Source: Paguma larvata
Lineage: Eukaryota > Chordata > Mammalia > Carnivora > Viverridae
Reading direction: 5' to 3'
NCBI GenBank assembly: GCA_030068075.1
Contig: CM057832.1
Coordinates: 75,618,002 to 75,682,001 of the forward strand
DNA: 64,000 bases
Part shown: one piece after another, positions 57,191 through 64,000 of the stretch
How positions within the stretch are numbered: the stretch's first letter is position 1
How the letters are laid out: every line of letters starts with the position of its first letter
Position numbers and translations under genes: made by a program
Notes under the pieces: model-generated
Told to the model about the DNA's origin: nothing
The model's input: the letters and a program-made list of their open reading frames with translations, nothing else
Database searches by the model: none

Positions 57191-57912
57191 ACCCACTGAA
57201 ATAAATATCTTCAGCAAAACCCTTTAAAGATTTGGGTGCCACTATAAAAGTTTTAGATTTTCTCAGTTTCTTAAGAATTATTACATATGAGCAATTTATC
57301 TGTGTGCGCAGAGTACAAAAGGCAATGGAATGAAATCCAGATATACAGAGGAAAAAGGCAGCACTTACAAGTTGCTTCGTTTTTTCCTTTTCCTCTCCCA
57401 GTGACTATGGCCAGTTTTTGGCTTTTGGAGGAGGCCTTGAGAGAAGGAAGTATAAACTCAAAAATAATAGGGCCCAAAACTTTAGTATGAGATGGTCATT
57501 CCAAGGAGTAGACATTTGCAGGTGATTAATTGTGCCGAGACTGACTTGGGCTGTAAATTTGTACTGGAGTTGGAGTTATACCATAAAATAAAGAGAAAAG
57601 ATATCAGGATTATTTCATAATTCCTGATCAGTTGCCTGAATTTGATCTTTTCACTCCTTGAACTATCTGCATGCTTATTTTCATCAAAGTATTGTGATTA
57701 TATATACATCATGTCATGTTGTGTATTTTATTATACATTTTGTTTTATTTTATATGTATAATAAAACATAACATATACACACATATAATATAAAATATAA
57801 TGTATATAATAAAATATTACATATATTTTATATTAAAATATTAGATATAATAAATTATTAAATCTCTGAAAGATCAGATCTATACAAAGAAGGCACTTAA
57901 TCATAAGACATA
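57191..57912. other. No transposon; AT-rich hairpin tract
   Basis: 57690-57860 is almost pure A/T with a perfect 13-bp inverted repeat (57726-57738 with 57754-57766). The rest is featureless. Confidence 0.45.
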
Positions 57913-58097
57913 TCTTATCGTCTTTAATTTTTCTGATGTTTATTCATTTCTGGAGAGAGAGAGAGGCTCCAGGCTCTGAGCTGTCAGAACAGAGCCTGAT
58001 GCAGGGCTCCAACTCATTAACTGCGAGATCATGACCTGAGCTGAAGTCAGATGCTCAACTGACTGAGCCACCCAGGCACCCCTCTTATTGTCTTTAA
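57913..58097 (-). mobile_element. Can-SINE with large internal deletion
   Basis: Target duplication TCTTATCGTCTTTAA (57913-57927) versus TCTTATTGTCTTTAA (58083-58097), one mismatch. The GA tract runs straight into GGCTCCAGGCTCTGAGCTGT, losing about 50 bases, so the element is only 155 bp. The head is intact: GAGCCACCCAGGCACCCC. Confidence 0.95.
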
Positions 58098-59160
58098 AGA
58101 GTAGCATTATTTAAAAATAGAAAGACTGTGAAGATGACGTTGCGTGGCTTTGTGATTTATTGACACTACAATCAACCCTGCTGGTTGCTTGAGTCACCAA
58201 ACCCAAGTTTGTCTATAGCCTTCAGCTAGCAAGCTGCCTTCCCTCCATTTGGTTTTATGATAAAATATATCCATGGATTTAATGATACATGTATGCTGGG
58301 CTTGCTAAAACTGAAAAAAAATTGTAAGAGAAATCCTTGTGGGCAGTTACAACTTCTGTGCAAATCTGTGGTTTTGTGTGATGATATCAAATGCAGGGGT
58401 TTGTCTTCATTGAAGAACTTGACTAGAGCTAGGTCATAGCATCAATTAAAGAAATATACATAGTATAAAAATCACTTTTAACCAGTTTTTTCCTGATACA
58501 AGTTGTTAGAGAGGTTGTAACAATAATCGAAGCCTTAAAAGAAAAAAAAGACAGGGAGAAGGTGTAGTTGTATGGTTTTACTTGATGAAGGCGGTTCTAA
58601 AGAATGTATTACATAAAATGATGTAATTAAGTAGGGAAAACCTAGTGTTAAGAGTTCTGTTCAAATTCACCTTGCCTGATTGTATGATTTTTTTAAAACT
58701 GTAGGTAAAGCTTTTGTATTGAAATTTACACACTAATAATAAGAGATTTTTTTCTGAATTTGTCTTTATAATTGTCTCTGCTGTTAAGAGTATTTGGACC
58801 TGTTGCTCCCTTTCATGCCACATTATTTAAAGAGAACAAGAAACAAGATGCTGGAATGAAATCCTTCTGCCACTCTGTTAAGAACAGGAACCAAAAACCA
58901 GGTAGTAAGGTTCAAAAACTCTGCTTAACATTTTTTCTTTCATCTTTCCATTCCTGGAATATGACCAGGATCAGAAGCAGCAATGTAATGCTGTGAAAAA
59001 AGAATATTTCCCCTGTATTGCTGGCCTGAGAGAAATCTGAAAGTACATGGACTTTTATGAGATTCTGGCACAATTTTATGGACCCCTGAGATTTAACTAA
59101 CCTGGGAATCAGAACTTGAGTTTCTCACTTGGAGTTATTATATAATACATTATTTACATG
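58098..59160. other. No recognised feature
   Basis: I see no repeat family, exon or RNA gene. Confidence 0.45.
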
Positions 59161-59168
59161 GTATTTCC

Positions 59169-59186
59169 TTTTTCTTTTTCTTTTTC

Positions 59187-59238
<52 letters not shown>

Positions 59239-59239
59239 C
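59169..59239. repeat. (TTTTTC)n-(TG)n-(CG)n compound repeat
   Basis: Three TTTTTC units, then about 21 TG units (59189-59230), then CGCGCGCGC to 59239. Alternating purine-pyrimidine over 50 bases. Confidence 0.95.
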
Positions 59240-59494
59240 TGAATTGTATCCTTTCATTGTATTGGTTGTTCCTTCGGACTGATGGGGTATAGTATTATCA
59301 GTAGATCCTCACTCTTCTAAATTCCCGCTAATTTTTATCATATTTGCTTAACCATTTCATAGAAGATAGTTTTAAAACTAACCCTTGTACACCTTTTGCC
59401 CACTATTAAGTTGAAAATATGTTTATTGGAATACAGTTAATGGCAACAACAGGGACCAAGAAGGAATAGATGATTCATTTAACTCAAGTTTATA

Positions 59495-59750
59495 GAAAAT
59501 TCATTGGCTGGAGGGACTCATGGGTGGCTCCGTTCGTTACACATCTGGAATTTGGCTCAGGTCATGATCTTGCTGTTTATGGATTTGAACCCTGCATCGG
59601 GCTCTGTGCTGACAGCTCGGAGCCTGGAGCCTGCTTCAGATTCTGTGTCTCCCTCTCTCTCTTACCCTCTCCTGCTCATATTCTGTCTCTGTTTCTCTCT
59701 TTCTTTCTTGAAAATAAATAAAAATTAAAAAAAAGAAAGTGTTGGCTGGA
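59495..59750 (+). mobile_element. Can-SINE, plus strand, diverged head
   Basis: The head is worn: GGGACTCATGGGTGGCTCCG, then TTGGCTCAGGTCATGATCTT, GCATCGGGCTCTGTGCTGAC and CTTCAGATTCTGTGTCTCC are clear. The A-rich tail is AATAAATAAAAATTAAAAAA. The flanks end in TTGGCTGGA on both sides (59504-59512 and 59742-59750), part of a longer imperfect duplication starting GAAA. Confidence 0.94.
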
Positions 59751-59931
59751 AATATTTGCTGTATTATCAGCTAATGCCTATGACTGGGAGTGTTCAGTAC
59801 TGCCTCCAAATTCTAGCTCTCATAGGCTAATCAGGTATAGTAGTTCTCAAGTTAAGTGGGGCATTTGCCTGGACTTGAAATTTAAATCCACTAAATCTCT
59901 TTACTCAGATTTGCTCCATTCAACTTTATAT

Positions 59932-60409
59932 TGTTATTATATTAGTTATCTTTTATTACATAAAAAATTTCCCCCAATTTAGTCTCTTTTGAAGCAACTA
60001 TCATTTATTATCTTACATTTTTTTTCTAAGGGTCAAAAATTTAGGATTAACTAAGACGTGGTTTCAGCTCAGGGTCTGTCATGAGTTCCTTTTAAACCTG
60101 GTAACTTGGACTACAGTCATCTGTCATCTGCAGCTTTGTTTAATACTGGAGGATCTGCTTCTGAGCTCACTTGTGGTTCTGGCAGGTGACCTCAGTTCCC
60201 TAGCATGTGGACTTCTCCAGAGGACTGATTACAGCATGGCATCTGGGTTCCCTGAATGAAAGGCTTGAGAGTGAGTGTTGTCTTTAATGACCTCGTCTCT
60301 GAGTCACACCCTATTACTTTATATTCTTAACAAGTAAGTCATGGAGTTAGACCACCTGACTGGAGGAGGCAGGGATAATTGGGTGCTATCTAAACGGGTT
60401 TCTACTACA
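59932..60409 (-). mobile_element. MLT1-type LTR, 3' LTR of a MaLR element
   Basis: Reverse-oriented LTR: TGTTATTATATTAGTTATC then CAACTATCATTTATTATCTT, CAGTTCCCTAGCATGTGGAC, GACTGATTACAGCATGGCAT, CTGAGTCACACCCTATTACT, ending TTTCTACTACA. It starts TG and ends CA on this strand. It is paired with a second reverse LTR at 62700, with internal sequence between. Confidence 0.68.
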
Positions 60410-60899
60410 GTATTTCCTGTGGCCCCAATGATTTATGTCCCTCCTACATAGACAAAATGTAGTCGCACCCACAGGTTGTCTCATTGCAGCATCAAATCAA
60501 AGTCCAGGATCTTAATCAATCCAAGTGCTCCTTCTGTGAACTAAAACAAGAAAGTTTCCTACTTTATACGTAGTTAGGCAGGTATAGGATAACCACCACA
60601 GGAACTCTTATTCACAAAGGAGAAGGAGGGAAAAAGACTCTGTCCAAGAGTCTTTGGACCATGGAGAGAAAACTCTCCATTGTTTTAAGTTCTAGGGTGT
60701 TGGCTCATTCTCAATCCACCTGAGTCATCCTTTTCTGTGAAAAGTAGCAAATCTCTTTGGCTGGATAGTTTCTTTGCTTGCTTTTTGCCATCGGTAGAAT
60801 TTTGAGATCCAACAGCCTCATATCAATTTGTACCATCTCTGTTCCTTTCAGTCCACAGGGACACAGTTTCCATTGATAATAATTCTCTTAAAAGTTTGT
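60410..60899 (-). mobile_element. MaLR internal sequence, left part
   Basis: Lies between the 3' LTR and the nested L1. Clues are position and pieces such as ATTGCAGCATCAAATCAAAG and CTCAATCCACCTGAGTCATC. No gag or pol frame survives. Confidence 0.5.
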
Positions 60900-61484
60900 C
60901 AGTCTTTGCACAGCAAAGGAACTAATCAACAAAACTAAAAGGGAACTGACAGATTGGGAGAAGATATTTGCAAATGACATATCATATAAAGGGTTAGTAT
61001 TCAAAATCAATAAAGAACGTAGCAAACTCAACACCCAGAAAACAAATAATCTAGTGAAGAAATGGGCAGAAGACATGAATAGACACTTTTCCAAGGAAAA
61101 TCCTGATAGCTAACAGGCACATGAAAAGATGCTCAACATCACTCATCATCAGGGAAATGTAAATCAAAACCACAATGAGATACCACCTCACCCCTGTCAG
61201 AATGGTTAATAATTAACAACTCAGGGGAACCCTTTTGTACTGTTGATGGGAATGCAAACTGGTGCAGCCACTCTGGAAAACAGTATGGAGGTTCCTCAAG
61301 AAATTAAAAATGGAACTACCCTACAACCCAGCAATTGTGCTACTAGGTATTTATCTAAAGGATACAAAAATACTGATTCTAAGAGGCAGTGCACCCTGAT
61401 GTTTGTAGCAGCACTATCAACAATGGCCAAATTATGGGAAGAGTCCAAATGCCCATTGACTTATGAATGGATAAAGAAGATGTG

Positions 61485-61533
<49 letters not shown>

Positions 61534-61968
61534 GGAATATTACTTGGCAATCAAAATAATGAAATCTTGTCATTTGTAACAATGCGGATGGATGGAACTA
61601 GAGTGTGTTATGCTAAGTGAAATAAGTCAATCAGACAAAGGCAAATATATGATTCCACTCATATATGGAATTTAAGAAACAAAACAAAGGAACATAAGGG
61701 AAGGGAAGGAAAAAGAAAATAAGATAAAAACAGAGAGGGAGGCAAACCATAAAAGATTCTTAAATATAGAGATCATACTGAGGGTTGCTGGGGGGGATGT
61801 GGGTGGGGGATGAGCTAAATGGGTGAGGGGCATTAAGGAGGGCACTTGCTGTTGTTATAAGCACTAGGTGTTATAAGTAAGTGATGAATCACTGAAGTCT
61901 ACTCCTGAAACCATTATTACACTACATGTTAACTTACTTGAATCTAAATAAAAAAATAAAAGAGAAAG
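60900..61968 (+). mobile_element. Carnivore L1, 5'-truncated, with 3' UTR
   Basis: Opens at TTTGCACAGCAAAGGAACTA and runs through the C-terminal part of ORF2: GAAATGGGCAGAAGACATGA, CATGAAAAGATGCTCAACAT, CAAAACCACAATGAGATACC, GGAAAACAGTATGGAGGTTC, GGATGGAACTAGAGTGTGTT, ATGATTCCACTCATATATGG. A carnivore-type 3' UTR follows (GAGGCAAACCATAAAAGATT, CAATCTAAATAAA-like end). Frames carry stops (e.g. at 61109), so it is dead. Much less diverged than the two L1M pieces upstream. A CA microsatellite interrupts it at 61487-61529. Confidence 0.9.
61487..61529. repeat. (AC)n microsatellite inside L1
   Basis: About 21 AC units directly after GATGTGGT, where carnivore L1 copies normally have a short TATA/CACA stretch. 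Confidence 0.97.
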
Positions 61969-62699
61969 TTAAACACACAATTACCATCAGACCCCTCCCC
62001 CCAAATAAAAAGTTTATGGGTTTTCTGTGACTCTTACTTGGATCTAACACTGTAGACGGAAAACACATCCCCAAAAGTCTAGATAAGCCTATTTCTGCCT
62101 CCAGCTCCTTCTAAAGAACAATGCCTTTATATTTCTAGGAAGCTTGATTAAGCCGATCTGTCAGTTACATCCTTAAAATATTGAGAGGCCCTTTAATCTA
62201 AATCAATGGAGTCTAAGGTACCTTCTTTGGTCTTTCTGAAGTCTTAAAGGACTTTATAGTCACAATCTCAGTGTCATCTTTAGACTGTAATTTCCTGAGA
62301 GTTTCCTGAGTTTGACCTTTACTCAGGAGCTGTTCTTAATTTCAACATTGTTTGCCATCTGAAGACACTGAGAATTTTCAAAACCAGCCAGTTCTTGCTT
62401 CTTTTTGTTTCATAGTTCTTCCTTTAGCTTATGTATTGCCTCTCACATTTCACTATTAGCCGCAAGAAGAAACCAGATGGCAACTTCAACACCGTCTGGT
62501 TGACAGTCTCCTTTGCGAGATCACCTACTCTCAGTTCAATGTTCAAAATTCTGTAAACAGTTGTATGCAAGACACTTTAAACTTTCACTAACCCTTTCTT
62601 CAAAATCTTTCCAGCCTCTGACCACTGTTTGGTTTCAAAGTCATTCCCCATGTATGTCTTTTTTTTTTTTTTTTTTCAAAACCATCGGGTACCAAAATC
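61969..62699 (-). mobile_element. MaLR internal sequence, right part
   Basis: Reverse-oriented internal sequence: TTCACTATTAGCCGCAAGAA, GAAACCAGATGGCAACTTCA, ACACCGTCTGGTTGACAGTC, GCGAGATCACCTACTCTCAG. Next to the 5' LTR, the plus strand reads ATCGGGTACCAAAATC. Its complement, GATTTTGGTACCCGAT, resembles the region just inside MaLR LTRs ('ttggtaccgag'), where the primer-binding site lies. A T-run of 21 occupies 62660-62676. No open gene remains. Confidence 0.62.
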
Positions 62700-63191
62700 T
62701 GCATTAATTATCTATCATTGTGTAACAGATTAACCTAACAATTAGCAGCTTAAAGTCAGTAGAATTTACTATTTAACAAAGCTTGTGAGGGTTACATATC
62801 CATGGTGTCTTGCTTTGGGTTTACTCATGAAGTTGCACTCGCGATGCTGCATAGGGTTGCAGTCATTGGAGACTTTTCCTGAGGCTCGAGAATCTTATTC
62901 CAAATTCACTCAAATGGTTGTGGGGAAAGGGTCTCATCTCCTTGCCTCATGGATCTCTCCATAAAGCTCCACCCGACATGGCAGCTGGCCTCCCTCAGAG
63001 TACATGATCGAGGAGCAATTAAGAGTTACACCACACTGCCATTTGTGACCTAATTTGTGGGTCACTTCTGCCTTAATCTGTTTGTTATAAGTGAATCAAT
63101 AAGTCTAGCCCACCCTCAACAGGAGGAGATTACACAGAATATGAGCACCAGAAGGCCAGGGTTATTAGGAGCCATCTTGGAGGTTGGCTAC
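62700..63191 (-). mobile_element. MLT1-type LTR, 5' LTR of a MaLR element
   Basis: Reverse-oriented LTR: TGCATTAATTATCTATCATT, AACAATTAGCAGCTTAAAGT, GGTTGCAGTCATTGGAGAC, CGACATGGCAGCTGGCCTCC, GTGGGTCACTTCTGCCTTAA, AGTCTAGCCCACCCTCAACA, GGAGCCATCTTGGAGGTTGG. Clear MLT1 order. The outer edge near 63191 is approximate. Confidence 0.8.
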
Positions 63192-63404
63192 TTTAATGGC
63201 AATTAAAAAATAATTTACTTGAGGAAAGTGATTTATTTGTATACCAATGTGTTAACACTATTTGTATTTGAGATTTTGTATAGCATATAGAGTACTTCAG
63301 AAGGGAACTAGAATTAACAGGTTGCTACAGTTGCGTGACATCACTTTCAGGCATATTTTTGATATTGTAATATAGCAACAGCTCCTTTTTGATAGTGCTA
63401 CAAT
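63192..63404. other. No recognised feature
   Basis: Short AT-rich spacer. Confidence 0.5.
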
Positions 63405-63510
63405 ATTTTCAAAATCTTTACATCCAGTACCTCATTTGGTCATTACAATAAGACTGTGAGGTGGGCAGATGCATATTATCTTCTATTTACACATGCAAAA
63501 AATTCCTTAC
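63405..63510 (+). mobile_element. MIR fragment
   Basis: AAAATCTTTACATCCAGTAC, CTCATTTGGTCATTACAATA, AGACTGTGAGGTGGGCAGAT, TTATCTTCTATTTACACATG: the MIR core in forward order. Confidence 0.7.
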
Positions 63511-63872
63511 CACAGTCTTCCTTCTGGCCCCGATAATAGACATCCTTCCTATGGGCCAAACACAGTTACACCTATGTTTTGTTTAGTCACATGAAGGCAC
63601 ATTCCCTTATGACGGTCGATAGTGTCACGGCCATCATAAGGAAATGCCTTATATGCGTGTCTGCTATTTCAACACCATGCTCCACCCACTCTGAGAATGA
63701 AGGGGGGTAATGAACATTTAACAAGACTGCTTCATCTGTGTTTTCAAATGATGAAAAGTAATTCTGGAAGCAGTATATAATATAATACCTTTAACTCTGA
63801 ATATAAAGCTTATTGTATCCTTAATGGTATTTTGAACACTTAAAGTAGTGAACTAAAATACCAACTTTATCA
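63511..63872. other. No recognised repeat; imperfect hairpin
   Basis: Holds an imperfect hairpin at 63600-63647 (CCTTATGA pairing with TCATAAGG). Nothing else noted. Confidence 0.45.
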
Positions 63873-64000
63873 GGGCACCTGGGTGGCTCAGTCAGTTAAG
63901 TCCAACTTCAGCTCAAGTAATTATCTCAAGTTCATGGGTTCGAGCCCCGTGTTCGGCTTCGTGCTGACAGACAGCTTGGAGCCTGGAGCCTGCTTCAGAT
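63873..64000 (+). mobile_element. Can-SINE, plus strand, cut by window end
   Basis: GGGCACCTGGGTGGCTCAGT, then CAGTTAAGTCCAACTTCAGC (a two-base loss in GTTAAGCGTCC), B box GGGTTCGAGCCCC, GACAGACAGCTTGGAGCCTG, ending in GCCTGCTTCAGAT at the window edge. The 3' part and tail lie outside. Confidence 0.96.

Noticed and set aside
61243..61620. 125-codon open frame on the plus strand
   Set aside because: Out-of-frame reading across L1 ORF2 remnants and a CA microsatellite. The true ORF2 frame is broken by stops.
60886..62014. AAAAGTTT on both sides of the L1 as its target duplication (60890 and 62007)
   Set aside because: Only 8 low-complexity bases. The right copy lies about 40 bases beyond the A-rich L1 end, so it is not convincing.

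Overview
The window is mammalian nuclear DNA, almost certainly from a cat-family (feliform) carnivore. The diagnosis rests on 21 copies of a tRNA-Lys-derived Can-SINE whose head reads GGGGCGCCTGGGTGGCTCAG and whose body carries the feliform version (CGACTTCGGCTCAGGTCATG, then CTTCAGATTCTGTGTCTCC). The dog and mustelid versions I know differ in the body. The background is AT-rich, has no CpG island, and contains old elements shared by placental mammals: MIR, L2, MER5, MLT1, MLT2 and L1M.

I found no protein-coding exon, tRNA or rRNA gene, CRISPR array or prokaryotic feature. All open frames are short. Most lie in repeats, simple sequence or stop-poor patches and show no recognisable domain; the few with protein-like content are decayed transposon genes. 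The window is best read as an intergenic or intronic stretch. Nothing in it supports a new functional gene system.

Layout. 1-4.3 kb: an L2 piece, a solo MLT1 LTR with an exact 5-bp target duplication, an MLT2-type ERVL LTR with an internal duplication, and two SINEs. 4.3-9.5 kb: mostly unique sequence with one MER5A. 9.5-14 kb: SINEs, L2 (both strands), MIR and an MLT1 LTR. 14-19.4 kb: largely featureless. 19.4-26.4 kb: a dense cluster holding a hAT-type MITE, MIR, L2, five SINEs and two old L1 3' ends interrupted by SINEs. 26.4-38.3 kb: scattered MIR, SINE and MLT1 elements and AT-rich hairpin-forming tracts. 38.35-39.71 kb: a decayed hAT transposon that still shows transposase peptide blocks. 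40-42.3 kb: two SINEs, a CGG repeat and a MIR. 42.3-54.8 kb: no young SINEs, only MIR and L2 relics and an unidentified open-frame patch. 54.8-59.8 kb: SINEs (one inside a MIR), MER5A and microsatellites. 59.9-63.2 kb: a minus-strand MaLR element (two MLT1-type LTRs plus internal sequence) split by a younger carnivore L1. The window ends inside a plus-strand SINE.

The elements do not work together as a pathway. They record layers of insertion: MIR and L2 first, then DNA transposons and MaLR/ERVL, then L1, then the Can-SINEs. Of the 21 SINE copies, 17 lie on the minus strand. Family names come from recall of consensus sequences, not from a database search, and most boundaries are accurate to about 10-30 bases unless a target duplication fixes them.
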